16,878 nt of DNA from CAXBNB01 sp040151475 (GCF_040151475.1 NZ_JBDKWG010000145.1:1-16878); one strand, 5' to 3'. Positions 1 to 9,383 are shown, counted from the first letter of the stretch. A program made the numbers and translations. Notes: generated by a model not told the origin, from the sequence alone.

Positions 1-901
1 GAGTTTGCAGGGTAGTTTAAAGATAAAGGCTTTAAGGGACAAACTTGATCAGCAAGATCACCAGCATCGTAGCTTATGTATCAATGTTGATGGCAGCTAT
101 ACCAACTCAACAGTATTAAAAAACCTACCTGAAAGAACGATCTTGATCGGACGTATTAGAAAAGACTCAAAATTGTTCCTTGCATTTGACCAACAATAAT
201 CTGGAAAGGGCAGGAAAAGAGTATATGGAGACCGTATACCTACCCCTGAGCAAATCAGACAATGTCAAGACTATGAATGGCAACAGGTGGAAGCATGGGC
301 AGTAGGCAAAAAACACCAGTTTGACATCAAAGTTGTCAAAGGCTTAAAATCTAAAACTGCTGGACAAAAGCATCTTTTGCAACTCATGGTAGTAAGGCTA
401 TTGGCTTATAGGCTCAACAAATCTTCCAAACTTTTGTACCGTAAATCTGCTTATTTTATTTGTACCGATAATGATATGGATGCCCAAAAGTTGTTGCAAA
501 CTTATATATGGCGTTGGGAAATTGAGGTCAATATCCGTGATGAAAAAACCATAATGGGATGTGGGCAGGCTCAGGTACGCAATGAACACTCCGCTGCTAA
601 CGTGCCTGCTTTTGTTTCTGCCATGTATGCTTTTCTTACCTTGCCAAATATCAAAGCTTTTAAGCAAAATGATAACGGCAACAACAGAAAGATACTATTG
701 CCAAGACCTAAATGGTATCCGGCTAAAAAAGAACAACGATTTACCACTGGAGACCTTTTAAACCATTTTAGAACCGAAATGTGGGCAAAGGCTATGGGCT
801 GTGGTAATTTCGACAACTTCGTTAAACAACAGCACATAACCAAAAGCCATCGAAATAAAACAAACCCCATCACAGGGGCTCTATTCTATAGTAGACGATG
901 A
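1..901 (+). pseudogene. IS4-type DDE transposase, interrupted by an in-frame stop and cut by the window edge
   Basis: The frame is open from the first bases of the window, so the true start lies to the left. It reads through to an in-frame TAA at 197-199 and then continues in the same frame, with no shift, to TGA at 899-901. The residues just after the stop (SGKGRKRVYGDRIP) are protein-like, so this is one gene broken by a nonsense codon and not two genes. The C-terminal part contains YIWRWEIEVNIRDEK, which fits the IS4-family signature Y-(2)-R-(3)-E-(6)-K exactly, the E being the third catalytic acid of the DDE triad. An upstream segment with NVDGSYTNSTVL looks like the region around the second catalytic Asp. 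A full transposase of this kind would move an insertion sequence by cut and paste. As it stands it should give no full product unless the stop is read through. I did not find terminal inverted repeats. Family level is fairly sure; the exact IS is not. Confidence 0.8.
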
Positions 902-1264
902 ATAAAAAAACAAAGTCCAGACATTTGCTATATAGCAAATGCAGATTTCGAAAAAACAGCGTAATTCAATTATTAGTTAATCTCAGGTTTGGGATGTACT
1001 CCACGTACACCCCAAATTAATATTTATCAAAAAAAATCACGCTTTTGAGTAGATATTGTTTTGACCTGTGATGGTGAAATTTAGCAGATGCGTTGTGTAA
1101 ACACACAATACAGACAGTGAATATATGGCAAAAGAAGAGCTTTCGAAAAGATGAAATCCTAGGTCAACTGGGGTTGTATAAGACCTTAGTTGCTAAACAT
1201 GAATTGCTCTGTCTCTAGTGGATATTTATTCAGATAAGCTCACCAGGCTTGATATGATGTAATT
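902..1264. other. Intergenic stretch between broken transposase and fic gene
   Basis: No open frame of convincing codon use is seen. It holds a 20-bp perfect palindrome (922-941) and a small hairpin TGTGT-AA-ACACA near 1096. The right end of the damaged insertion sequence probably lies here, but I could not define an inverted repeat without its left end. Confidence 0.5.
922..941. repeat. 20-bp perfect palindrome downstream of the transposase
   Basis: CATTTGCTATATAGCAAATG is its own reverse complement. It lies 21 nt after the transposase stop codon. It may be a cruciform or hairpin end of the insertion sequence, a target site or a weak terminator; no U-tract follows directly, so a standard terminator is not favoured. 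Confidence 0.5.
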
Positions 1265-2788
1265 CTACAATTGTTTGTCAACCAGACTTGCCAGAAATTT
1301 AGCAAACGGCTTGATGTCCTGGTTTACACTCGCTTGCTCCAGGGCATTCATATAGGTATCCCTTGATTCTACAGGAATAATAGTCCACGGATATCCTCCG
1401 GAAGCTAACATTGTGTTAAACAGAAACCGTCCGATTCTTCCATTGCCATCCATATAGGGGTGAATATAGACAAAGATAAAATGTCCTAATACGGCTTTTA
1501 CCGATGCTTCCGTTTCTTTGGCCAACAAATCAAATAATAGAGGCATACAGTCACGAACGGCATCACGGTTTAAAGGCACATGCATTGAATTGGTTATATA
1601 TACCTGTCCATTTCTATATCCTGCCAGATCCGAAGGCTTCAATAGACCGGCCGTCACACTGGGGCCAAAAAGTTCACGGTACCAGTCAGAATGATCCTGA
1701 TCAACTATGTTCCCGGCATTCTGACCATCCAGTACTTTTTCAATACTTTGCTTAACAACCTGAAACGCCTGCCAATATCCTCTGGCTGCCATGGCATTTC
1801 TGAGCTCCTTATCTTTATGATTGCTTTCAGTATTCCAATCACCACTTCTGACACGATCAATGAGCTCAATAGAAACCCAATACCCTTCTATGGATAGCGA
1901 ATGATAGGCATCAGTAGTATAGATATCTTCTACTTGCTTCATATAGCTGCTGATGTCTTCAGGAATTCCCGGAGCTACCGGAAAATATTCCAATACGGGT
2001 TCTCGCATTTGTTGCCACATCAATCTTATACGTTGGGCATAAGGCGATTTTTCACGAGTGTATGTATTGAAAGCCAAAGTATTGTTAAATGGGTCATTCT
2101 CTCGGACATTGTACCCAGCTGCTATCATTGTTTTGTTGATTTCATCTGCAATTTTAATGTTACCAATATTTCTAAATGATCCCGCTAGTCGCCCTGCTGC
2201 CCTGGTATGTCCCCCTTCGAGTAAGGGATTGAGTATATCAGAAGCATCCTTAATCAGAGTCAAAGAAGTACGTACATCTGTAGAGTTTTTTGAAAAGTAA
2301 CTTTCGGATGAAGAGATTAAGGCCATTGGCAAAGAATATAATTTTAGACCTTGACTTTCAACTATTTCCCTTTTATTAGGGATCGACAATTTTGCATCGA
2401 AGAGTGAAGTCCCATAGGGTAAATTAGTCAGGTTGTTATGACCTTTTGGTGATCTGACTAATAATTGTTGAGGAACTGTCCAGTTACCACTATGTATTGA
2501 TAAGGATTGTTCGGGCGAAAGACACCATTCTTTTGAAAAACGATTGTTTAGATAGTCAGAACAAAATGTCCAGAATGCTGTGTACCAGACCGTACTGTCC
2601 CCTAGTGATTCATCTGGTTTGGATGAGATATACCAGCCCTTTATTACTTCTTGTATAAACCCATGCTGAAGAAGCCTTTCCCGATGTGTACGAGATAAAT
2701 CTTTTGCTCTTATTGTGGCAGTGCCATCTTCATTTTGTAGCTCTCTAAGAGCTTCTAAAGACTGTGCAAGTTTTTCTGATGGTGTCAT
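1265..2788 (-). CDS. Fic-domain protein with AbiEi-like N-terminal region
   Basis: The product is 507 aa. Residues 443-454 read HPYMDGNGRIGR, the Fic core HxFxDGNGRxxR with Tyr in place of Phe. Its His is the catalytic base for transfer of AMP (or another phosphate-containing group) from a nucleotide to a target hydroxyl. Residues 297-302 read SLSIEG and match the autoinhibitory motif (S/T)xxxE(G/N), so the enzyme probably holds itself inactive through E301 until released. The N-terminal part, about residues 1-200, starts with a likely winged helix (VIKGWYISS, residues 48-56) and resembles the AbiEi antitoxin/regulator fold; this part is judged by look only. The gene is divergent from manA. 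A 24-bp repeat array starts 26 nt upstream of its ATG, which suggests self-regulation by the N-terminal DNA-binding part. The Fic call is firm; the target protein is unknown. Confidence 0.9.
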   Translation of the reverse strand: MTPSEKLAQSLEALRELQNEDGTATIRAKDLSRTHRERLLQHGFIQEVIKGWYISSKPDESLGDSTVWYTAFWTFCSDYLNNRFSKEWCLSPEQSLSIHSGNWTVPQQLLVRSPKGHNNLTNLPYGTSLFDAKLSIPNKREIVESQGLKLYSLPMALISSSESYFSKNSTDVRTSLTLIKDASDILNPLLEGGHTRAAGRLAGSFRNIGNIKIADEINKTMIAAGYNVRENDPFNNTLAFNTYTREKSPYAQRIRLMWQQMREPVLEYFPVAPGIPEDISSYMKQVEDIYTTDAYHSLSIEGYWVSIELIDRVRSGDWNTESNHKDKELRNAMAARGYWQAFQVVKQSIEKVLDGQNAGNIVDQDHSDWYRELFGPSVTAGLLKPSDLAGYRNGQVYITNSMHVPLNRDAVRDCMPLLFDLLAKETEASVKAVLGHFIFVYIHPYMDGNGRIGRFLFNTMLASGGYPWTIIPVESRDTYMNALEQASVNQDIKPFAKFLASLVDKQL

Positions 2789-2813
2789 TGTAGAGGTTTT
2801 TTAGGATTCTCTT

Positions 2814-2909
2814 TGTAATGTACAATATTAAGTTTATTGTGTTGCACGATTTTAAGTTTATTACGTTGTTCAATATTAAGTTTATTGCGTTGTACGGATT
2901 TAAGTTTAT
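2814..2909. repeat. Four tandem copies of a 24-bp repeat upstream of fic (candidate operator)
   Basis: The core TTAAGTTTAT occurs at 2828, 2852, 2876 and 2900, an exact period of 24 bp. Units run 2814-2837, 2838-2861, 2862-2885 and 2886-2909, and a partial TGTGT follows. The other half of each unit varies around GTTGYACRAT. There are no spacers, so this is not CRISPR. The array sits 26-121 nt upstream of the fic start codon, where a promoter or operator is expected, and each unit spans about two helix turns, which suits co-operative protein binding on one face of DNA. Confidence 0.85.
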
Positions 2910-3204
2910 TGTGTATAAGAAATACGTTGGAGTATTTTAGAAACGTGCGATGTACAATAATTCCTAAAAAAGAAATTGTACTATATTAGACAATGTGATT
3001 GGAGCAGAAATAATAGAAAACTTAGAATTGTTTTCTGTAAAGTTTACAATAAAATATTTACAATCTGATTATCAATTAGTTACGGTTTCCTGGTAAAGGA
3101 AGGCCACTAAATACACATAATCATTGTTCAGTTTTTTTAATGCTATCAGGTATATTCTGTTATTGATTATTCAAATTTGCAGAATTAACTTAATGTCTTA
3201 ATTT
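2910..3204. other. Divergent intergenic region between fic and manA
   Basis: AT-rich DNA with no credible open frame. Apart from the repeat array at its left end it must hold the promoters of fic (minus) and manA (plus). A near match to the Bacteroidota -7 element (CAAATTTG, about 3173-3180) lies some 25 nt upstream of manA, but no matching TTG at the right distance is clear. Confidence 0.4.
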
Positions 3205-4410
3205 ATGTCAAAATTATTTCCATTAAAGGGTTGTGTACAACCCTATGCCTGGGGTGGTTCAAGTTTTATAGCTGATCTGATCGGATACAAGGGTAACGAA
3301 AAAACCATTGCAGAATATTGGCTGGGAGCTCATGCAAACGCCCCTGCTACAATAAGTACCCCTCAAGGAGAAAAAAAACTGGATGCTTTTCTGCTTGAAA
3401 ACCCACTGCTCCACCTTGGTTCTTATGTCCAAAACAATTACAAACGTCTCCCTTATCTGTTTAAAGTGTTGGACGTTAAAGACATGTTGTCAATTCAGGT
3501 TCACCCTACCAAAAAACAAGCTGAAGTTGGTTTTGAAGAAGAAAATAAAAAAGGAATTGCACCTGATGCAGCTACCAGAAATTTCAAGGACGACAATCAC
3601 AAACCGGAAATAATGGTGGCTTTAAGTGAGTTTTGGCTATTGCACGGATTTTTACCTGAAGTAGCACTTTTGCAAGTACTCAAAGACAACCCTGAATTTA
3701 GTGAGTTAATTTCCATTTTCAAATCTCAGGGTTACAAGGGACTCTATCAGACAGTGATGGAACAACCTCAGGAAAAATGCAATAAGCAGCTTAGGCCATT
3801 AATAGACCGGATATTGCCGTTATATGAAGCGGGAAAACTAGATAAATCAAGTCCGGATTTTTGGGCAGCAAGGGCAGCTTCTTCCCCGAAGGATAGCCAA
3901 ACCATCGACAAAGGCATCTATTCAATTTATTTTTTCAATATAATAAAAGCCAATGAGGGTGAAGCGGTTTTTCAGGACGCTGGTCTGCCTCATGCCTATT
4001 TGGAGGGACAAAACATTGAATTAATGGCCAATTCGGACAATGTTTTGCGTGGGGGGCTCACTCCTAAACACATAGATATCAAAGCACTAATGGAACATGT
4101 GAAGTTTGAAGCCACAATTCCGAATATTTTTAGTGGAGATGAGAGCAACAACGGAATGGAAAAAATCTATCGCACTCCGGTGAAAGATTTTGAATTGAGC
4201 AAAATAGAACTACCTGCACTACAAAGCTATGAAACTCAGTGCGAGACCATAGAAATCATATTGTGCATAAAAGGGAAAGTAATGCTGACAGAAGGAGGCA
4301 AACAATTGACCTTGGAAAAAGGAGCGTCTGCTCTATTGACTTCAGGTGCACACTACAAAATAACAAGTGAGTCTGCCCCTCAATTATTTAAAGCTTCTGT
4401 ACCAGAATAG
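3205..4410 (+). CDS. manA: Mannose-6-phosphate isomerase, class I
   Basis: This 401-aa enzyme interconverts mannose 6-phosphate and fructose 6-phosphate in the cytoplasm. It feeds mannose into glycolysis or supplies mannose phosphates for GDP-sugars and surface glycans. It has the class I layout and length. The zinc ligands known from the E. coli enzyme can be placed: Q98 and H100 in SIQVHP, E135 in NHKPEIM and H263 in GLPHAYLEG. The arginine of the active site is R282 in DNVLRGGLTPKH. The start MSKLFPLKGCVQPYAWGG is the usual N-terminus, so the ATG at 3205 is well placed. There is no clear Shine-Dalgarno sequence, as is common in Bacteroidota. A hairpin with a T-run follows at 4456, so the gene is probably transcribed alone. 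Nothing looks damaged. Confidence 0.97.
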   Translation: MSKLFPLKGCVQPYAWGGSSFIADLIGYKGNEKTIAEYWLGAHANAPATISTPQGEKKLDAFLLENPLLHLGSYVQNNYKRLPYLFKVLDVKDMLSIQVHPTKKQAEVGFEEENKKGIAPDAATRNFKDDNHKPEIMVALSEFWLLHGFLPEVALLQVLKDNPEFSELISIFKSQGYKGLYQTVMEQPQEKCNKQLRPLIDRILPLYEAGKLDKSSPDFWAARAASSPKDSQTIDKGIYSIYFFNIIKANEGEAVFQDAGLPHAYLEGQNIELMANSDNVLRGGLTPKHIDIKALMEHVKFEATIPNIFSGDESNNGMEKIYRTPVKDFELSKIELPALQSYETQCETIEIILCIKGKVMLTEGGKQLTLEKGASALLTSGAHYKITSESAPQLFKASVPE

Positions 4411-4455
4411 ATGGTTTTTATAAAAGTCGTTTTTAACTTCACATTGACAGGTTAG

Positions 4456-4478
4456 AAAAGTAGTTGCCCTACTTTTTT
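4456..4478 (+). terminator. Rho-independent terminator after manA
   Basis: AAAAGTAG (4456-4463), loop TTGCC, CTACTTTT (4469-4476), with the T-run continuing to 4478. It lies 46 nt after the manA stop codon. Confidence 0.75.
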
Positions 4479-4690
4479 AATGAAGGATAGTCGTAATTAC
4501 TGGGTAGTAAAAAAATTAATCCGTGATTATTTAAATATAAACAGTCCATGGCATAGGAGATATGAATAAAACATAAGACGTTACATGTAAATTATTTTAC
4601 AATCAGTAAAGAAAAACAGATTTAAAATATCCTATGTATTGTGCAACCTAAAAGCATAAAATCCTTTAGAGGAAAAAGGATTTATCTGGA
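4479..4690. other. Noncoding leader region of the MBL-fold hydrolase gene
   Basis: AT-rich with no coding frame. It should contain the promoter for the gene at 4691. No full TTG / TAnnTTTG pair stands out. The bases AGAGGAAAAAGGA at about 4669-4681 give a purine-rich stretch upstream of the start codon. Confidence 0.35.
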
Positions 4691-5833
4691 ATGAAAATAA
4701 CAATCAGAGTACTGAAAATGATAAGCATATTTATCCTAGGCATAGTTGCCCTACTCGTAATAGTAGGTGTTTTATTTGTAAACATTAGCCCTCAATTCGG
4801 AGGGAAACCTACCAGAGAACAAAAAGCCATTTACCAACAATCGAAACACTATGTAAAAGATAAGTTTGTGAATGAAGTCCCTACACCGATGGATATGAGG
4901 ATGTCTCAATATGTCTCTTTAATAGGGAAATATTTTTCAGGAGTACCAAATCAGGCACCACAAAATCCACTTCCTGTCCAAAAGATTGACTCTCTGGACA
5001 TAGTTAATCATCCGGATACCCTTACCAGAGTCACTTGGTTTGGACATTCAGCCTTTTTGCTGGAAATACAGGGGCAAAACATCCTGCTTGATCCGATGTT
5101 TGGAGATGCACCTGCCCCTCATCCATGGCTGGGGAAAAAGCGATTTTCCAATGGACTGCCCATTGAAATTGAGAAACTTCCGAAGATAGATGCAGTCATT
5201 TTCTCGCATGACCATTACGACCATTTAGATTATGGGTCTATTATGAAACTAAAAGATAAAGTAAAGAAATTTTATGTACCACTGGGTTTGGGTGCACACC
5301 TAATCGAATGGGGAGTTGCCGCAGAAAACATCCACGAATTGAACTGGTGGGATGAAATAAAGCATGAAGGCTTAGTGTTCGCCTGTACGCCTGCCAGACA
5401 CTTTTCCGGAAGGGGACTGGGCGATAGATTTTCCACCTTATGGGCTTCATGGGCGATACTTGGCACTTCACAAAAAATCTATTTCAGTGGAGACAGTGGT
5501 TATAATGATCATTTCAAGGCCATTGGTGAGAAATACGGCCCTTTTGATTTTGCCATGATGGAATGCGGGCAATACAACGAACTGTGGCACAACATCCACA
5601 TGATGCCGGAAGAAACGGCTCAAGCCGCCGTAGATGTAAAAGCCAAATTGATGATGCCCATTCACTGGGGATCGTTTGTGCTGGCACTGCACACCTGGCA
5701 GGATCCTGTAGAGCGAGTATTCAAAAAAGCTACTGACCTCAATCAGCCTATCGTGATTCCTCAAATCGGAAATCCAATTGTACTGGAAAAGAATGAGTTA
5801 CCCGATTCGGATTGGTGGAGGGGGTTAAAATGA
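4691..5833 (+). CDS. Membrane-anchored metallo-beta-lactamase-fold hydrolase (UlaG / NAPE-PLD-like)
   Basis: The product is 380 aa. Residues 11-30 (ISIFILGIVALLVIVGVLFV) form one N-terminal membrane segment, so the catalytic part is probably held at the outer face of the inner membrane. The metal-binding set of the fold is complete: HDHYDH at 173-178 (H173, H175, D177, H178), H237 in TPARHFSGRG, D268 in FSGDSGY and H325 in PIHWGSF. The motifs TPARHFSGRGL and IHWGSF are those of the COG2220 branch, which includes UlaG-type lactonases and NAPE-phospholipase D. The substrate cannot be read from sequence; a phosphodiester or lactone is plausible. It lies 64 bp upstream of the gene at 5898 on the same strand, so the two may form a transcription unit. 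No damage is seen. Confidence 0.93.
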   Translation: MKITIRVLKMISIFILGIVALLVIVGVLFVNISPQFGGKPTREQKAIYQQSKHYVKDKFVNEVPTPMDMRMSQYVSLIGKYFSGVPNQAPQNPLPVQKIDSLDIVNHPDTLTRVTWFGHSAFLLEIQGQNILLDPMFGDAPAPHPWLGKKRFSNGLPIEIEKLPKIDAVIFSHDHYDHLDYGSIMKLKDKVKKFYVPLGLGAHLIEWGVAAENIHELNWWDEIKHEGLVFACTPARHFSGRGLGDRFSTLWASWAILGTSQKIYFSGDSGYNDHFKAIGEKYGPFDFAMMECGQYNELWHNIHMMPEETAQAAVDVKAKLMMPIHWGSFVLALHTWQDPVERVFKKATDLNQPIVIPQIGNPIVLEKNELPDSDWWRGLK

Positions 5834-5897
5834 CAGCCAAAGGTTAATTATCGAAAATAATGGATATTTTAGCACTGAATCTAAATATTCATTTTTC

Positions 5898-7232
5898 ATG
5901 AAAAACTACTCACCTACTATTCTTCTGGCTTTCGTGTGTCTAATGGGAATGAACATACAATCCCACGCTCAGACCATCAACTATTTGTCAAAAAGCGATT
6001 TGAAATTCCTCAAAGAACTGACAAAAGAGGTAATGGACAGTTCCAGAATTTTACCGAATCAAAAAATATCAGGAGAATTTGGAGGAAACAGTACAGGAGG
6101 AGTGCTTATAAGGCCGGGCGGCAGGGCATGCTATCCTTCGTATTGGATTCGTGACTATGCCATGTCATTGGAAAGCGGAATGGTCACCAAAGAAGAGCAA
6201 CAGCACATGCTTCAGTTGACAGCAGCTACCCAATGTGACCAAACATGGATTTCGTCAACAGGCAGCTTTATTCCTGCCGGAGCTATTGCCGACCATATCA
6301 GAATTGACGACAGCAAGCCCATATATTTTCCCGGCACTTACGACTATGAAACTCAGGGAGGAAAAACATGGGGAGTGGTACCTCCTTATGGAGATCAGTA
6401 CTTCTTTATCCACATGGCCTACTACTATTTGCAAACCACTTCTTCTTCCGACTTTTTACTTCAGGAAATCAACGGAATCAGGTTAATTGATAGATTAGAA
6501 ATGGCTTACAAAGTGCCTCCAACCAAAAGAGATGGAGTTCTGGTCTATACCAATGATGATTTCAGAGGAGTTGATTTTGGGTTTAGAGATGTCATTACCA
6601 TCACTGGCGAGTTAGCTTTTCCTTCTATTCTCAAGTACCGGGCATCCCTTGAAATGGCAGAAATTTATGAATTGATCAAAAAGTCTGATAAGGCCAATAC
6701 TTACACCGCTACCGCTGAAAAATTAAAAGTTGAAATTCCTGAGACTTTCTTAGACAGCAGAGGTATGCTTCTGGCTTCCACAGAAAAAAGCAATCAACCA
6801 GATGTATGGAGCACGGCATTAGCTGTCTATTTCGGTATTTTAGAAGGGGATAAGATGAAAAAGACTTGTCAGTACCTGAGTGATGCCTACAAAAATGGAA
6901 GTCTTGCTTACAAAGGCAATATTCGTCACATCCTTACTACGGATGATTTCGATAAATCATCTGCTTGGGAATTTTCACTCGCTCAAAAACAAACTTATCA
7001 GAATGGTGCCTACTGGGGTACTCCAACAGGATGGGTGTGCCATGCGATTGCAAAGGTAAACCCAACGCTGGCTCAGCAATTGGCAAAAGAATACATCGAT
7101 GATTTAAGATCAAATGATTTTAGAAAAGGCGCAGAATTCAATGCTCCTTATGAATGTTTCCACGCCACAGGAAATGCTCAAAATCCGGTATATCTCACTT
7201 CTGTTACATGCCCGTATGCTGTGTTTAAATAA
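5898..7232 (+). CDS. Exported six-hairpin glycosidase-like protein
   Basis: The product is 444 aa with a standard signal peptide of about 25 residues (MKNYSPTILLAFVCLMG..., likely cut after SHAQ), so it is sent to the periplasm or outside. The mature part has RPGGRACYPSYWIRDYAMSL (residues 72-91). The W-x-R-D element in this setting, followed by helical stretches, resembles (alpha/alpha)6-barrel glycoside hydrolases of the six-hairpin type (relatives of GH15/GH63-like enzymes). Aromatic and acidic patches such as YFPGTYDYETQGGKTWG support sugar binding. The precise family and the catalytic acids cannot be assigned by eye. The gene follows the MBL hydrolase by 64 bp and ends before a strong terminator shared with typA. 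Role as a carbohydrate-active enzyme is probable; the substrate is unknown. Confidence 0.75.
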   Translation: MKNYSPTILLAFVCLMGMNIQSHAQTINYLSKSDLKFLKELTKEVMDSSRILPNQKISGEFGGNSTGGVLIRPGGRACYPSYWIRDYAMSLESGMVTKEEQQHMLQLTAATQCDQTWISSTGSFIPAGAIADHIRIDDSKPIYFPGTYDYETQGGKTWGVVPPYGDQYFFIHMAYYYLQTTSSSDFLLQEINGIRLIDRLEMAYKVPPTKRDGVLVYTNDDFRGVDFGFRDVITITGELAFPSILKYRASLEMAEIYELIKKSDKANTYTATAEKLKVEIPETFLDSRGMLLASTEKSNQPDVWSTALAVYFGILEGDKMKKTCQYLSDAYKNGSLAYKGNIRHILTTDDFDKSSAWEFSLAQKQTYQNGAYWGTPTGWVCHAIAKVNPTLAQQLAKEYIDDLRSNDFRKGAEFNAPYECFHATGNAQNPVYLTSVTCPYAVFK

Positions 7233-7304
7233 AAAAATAAAAGGGCAGTCAGTTGAAAATCAATTATGGGACTAAGTAAACAAGAGGCTTTAGCCATTAC
7301 CCAA

Positions 7305-7340
7305 AAAAGCCTTTCCAAGTTTGTACTTGGAAAGGCTTTT
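7305..7340. terminator. Strong bidirectional terminator between convergent genes
   Basis: The 16-bp perfect stem AAAAGCCTTTCCAAGT (7305-7320) and ACTTGGAAAGGCTTTT (7325-7340) closes a 4-nt loop. The A-run on one side and T-run on the other let it stop transcription from both strands, matching its place between the plus-strand gene ending at 7232 and typA ending at 7361. Confidence 0.95.
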
Positions 7341-7360
7341 CTATTTCGGTGATTTTCTAA

Positions 7361-9139
7361 TTAAGGTTTGAAAGTAATTTTTCTCATTCGAAGAGAAAGA
7401 GGAGTTACTTCCACGTATTCATCCTTATTGATATATTCCAAAGCTTCTTCCAGAGAGAATTTCTTTGCAGGAGCTATTTTCATACTAGCATCTGTACCTG
7501 ATTTCCTCATGTTGGTCAATTGCTTTCCTTTTTGGATATTCACGGACAAATCGTTGGAACGGGAATGCTCCCCAATGACTTGTCCAACGTACAATTCATC
7601 TCCCGGTTCAACAAAGAAAATACCTCTGTCTTGCAATTTATCAATTGAATAAGACGTACCCGGTCCGGTCTCCATAGATACCAGCGAACCATTTAACCTC
7701 TCGGGTATTTCACCTTTGAAAGGCTCATAACCACTAAACCTGTGCGTCATTACAGCTTCTCCTCCAGTTGCCGTCAATACCTGATTCCTTAGTCCTATTA
7801 AACCTCGTGCCGGAATGTTGAATTCCAAATGCTGAACATCGCCCTTCGGCTGCATGATCGTCATTTCACCTTTTCTTTTGGTTACTAATTCGATCGCCTT
7901 TCCTGAAACCTCTTCAGGAACATCAATTACCAAATGTTCAATAGGCTCGTGTTTTTGCCCGTCAATTTCTTTAAAAATCACCTGAGGCTGACCTACTTGC
8001 AACTCGTACCCTTCTCTTCTCATGGTTTCGATCAAAACAGACAAATGAAGCACTCCTCGACCATAAACCAAGAACTTGTCTTCACTGTCAGTAGGTTCCA
8101 CTTTCAAAGCCAGATTCTTTTCGGTCTCTTTCATCAGACGATCTCTTAAGTGACGTGAAGTCACAAATTTTCCTTCTTTCCCAAAGAAAGGAGAATTGTT
8201 GATCGTAAAAAGCATATTCATTGTAGGCTCATCTACCCCTACCCTTTCTAATGGTTCTGGATTGTCAAAATCAGTAATGGTGTCACCAATATCGAAACTT
8301 TCAATTCCAGTAACAGCACAAATATCGCCACAGCTTACTTCTTCCACACTTCTCTTGCCAAGTCCTTCGAAGATGTGCAATTCTTTAATTCTCACTCTTT
8401 TGACAGTACCATCCACTTTAGTAAGCCCTAAACTTTGGCCTACTTTAATACTTCCCTGATGAATTCTGCCTATGGCAATACGTCCTGTAAATGAAGAGAA
8501 ATCAAGTGAAGTAATTTTCATTCTTAAAACACCCTCCTTTTGCTCAGGAGCAGGTATTTTTTCTATAATAGTATCAAGCAATGGATCCAGGTTGTCAATC
8601 TCATCTTTCCAGTCATAGTTCATCCAGCCGTTCTTAGAAGAACCATATAGAGTAGGGAAGTCCAATTGATCTTCAGTAGCATCTAAGTTGAACATCAGGT
8701 CAAAAACTTCTTCATGAACTTCATCCGGACGACAGTTTTCTTTATCCACTTTATTGACCACTACGATAGGCTTCAAACCTAAACCAAGTGCTTTACCAAG
8801 GACAAATCTGGTTTGAGGCATTGCACCTTCAAATGCATCTACCAAAAGAATAACACCATCTGCCATGCTAAGTACACGTTCCACTTCACCTCCAAAATCG
8901 GCGTGACCAGGGGTGTCAATGATGTTAATTTTGGTTCCTTTATAGTTTACCGAAACGTTTTTCGAAAGAATCGTGATTCCACGTTCTCTCTCCAGGTCGT
9001 TTGAGTCCAGAATCAACTCATTGTTGTCCTGAGACCTCTTCGCATCGTTTGCCTGAGCAGCGTAAATGATTTTATCAACCAAGGTAGTCTTGCCATGGTC
9101 AACGTGTGCAATTATTGCAACATTCCTGATTTCTGTCAT
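7361..9139 (-). CDS. typA: Translational GTPase TypA/BipA
   Basis: This 592-aa protein has the full length of the family. The GTPase motifs are in order near the N-terminus: G1 AHVDHGKT (11-18), G2 RGIT (53-56), G3 DTPGH (75-79), G4 NKVD (129-132). EF-G-like domains follow, then the typical C-terminal part with RGLIGLRNQVLTATGG and GPGTSYSIDKLQDRG. TypA binds the ribosome in the cytoplasm and aids 50S assembly and growth under cold or other stress. The ATG at 9139 gives the standard start MTEIRNVAIIAHVDHG, and a purine stretch (AAAAGG) touches it. It has a TATCTTTG -7 element about 20 nt upstream. It converges on the glycosidase-like gene. No odd features are seen. Confidence 0.98.
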   Translation of the reverse strand: MTEIRNVAIIAHVDHGKTTLVDKIIYAAQANDAKRSQDNNELILDSNDLERERGITILSKNVSVNYKGTKINIIDTPGHADFGGEVERVLSMADGVILLVDAFEGAMPQTRFVLGKALGLGLKPIVVVNKVDKENCRPDEVHEEVFDLMFNLDATEDQLDFPTLYGSSKNGWMNYDWKDEIDNLDPLLDTIIEKIPAPEQKEGVLRMKITSLDFSSFTGRIAIGRIHQGSIKVGQSLGLTKVDGTVKRVRIKELHIFEGLGKRSVEEVSCGDICAVTGIESFDIGDTITDFDNPEPLERVGVDEPTMNMLFTINNSPFFGKEGKFVTSRHLRDRLMKETEKNLALKVEPTDSEDKFLVYGRGVLHLSVLIETMRREGYELQVGQPQVIFKEIDGQKHEPIEHLVIDVPEEVSGKAIELVTKRKGEMTIMQPKGDVQHLEFNIPARGLIGLRNQVLTATGGEAVMTHRFSGYEPFKGEIPERLNGSLVSMETGPGTSYSIDKLQDRGIFFVEPGDELYVGQVIGEHSRSNDLSVNIQKGKQLTNMRKSGTDASMKIAPAKKFSLEEALEYINKDEYVEVTPLSLRMRKITFKP

Positions 9140-9159
9140 CCTTTTAAAAAATTAAGGCG

Positions 9160-9167
9160 CAAAGATA
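9160..9167 (-). promoter_or_regulatory. Bacteroidota -7 element (TATCTTTG) for typA
   Basis: Read on the minus strand this is TATCTTTG, a perfect TAnnTTTG. It is 20 nt upstream of the typA ATG, giving a very short leader. A TTG at the ideal spacing of about 19-21 nt is missing, so the -33 part is weak. Confidence 0.6.
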
Positions 9168-9353
9168 GGACTATTACTCAATAACTTCCATGAAGCCCCT
9201 TTAATTTGATGTTAATTCTATTACCCTTTTCGTTTTTAGCACTTTCTTCTACTTTTGATGAGCCCAAACATCCATTGCAAAGCATTTTTGACCATATATC
9301 AATTAATGATTTTTCTTTTCTGAAAAAGTATTCTAAAATATTCTGATAAAATG

Positions 9354-9383
9354 TTGAAAAATTAATACTGCTTTCTATCTTTG
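9354..9383 (+). promoter_or_regulatory. Bacteroidota-type promoter for the tRNA-Gly / tRNA-Leu unit
   Basis: TTG at 9354-9356 and TATCTTTG at 9376-9383 are 19 nt apart, matching the Bacteroidota housekeeping consensus TTG-(19-21)-TAnnTTTG. It points towards the tRNA genes at 9502 and 9658, and no other gene start lies between. Confidence 0.8.

Noticed and set aside
2814..2909. CRISPR array
   Set aside because: The 24-bp units are directly joined, with no spacers between them and no cas genes nearby.
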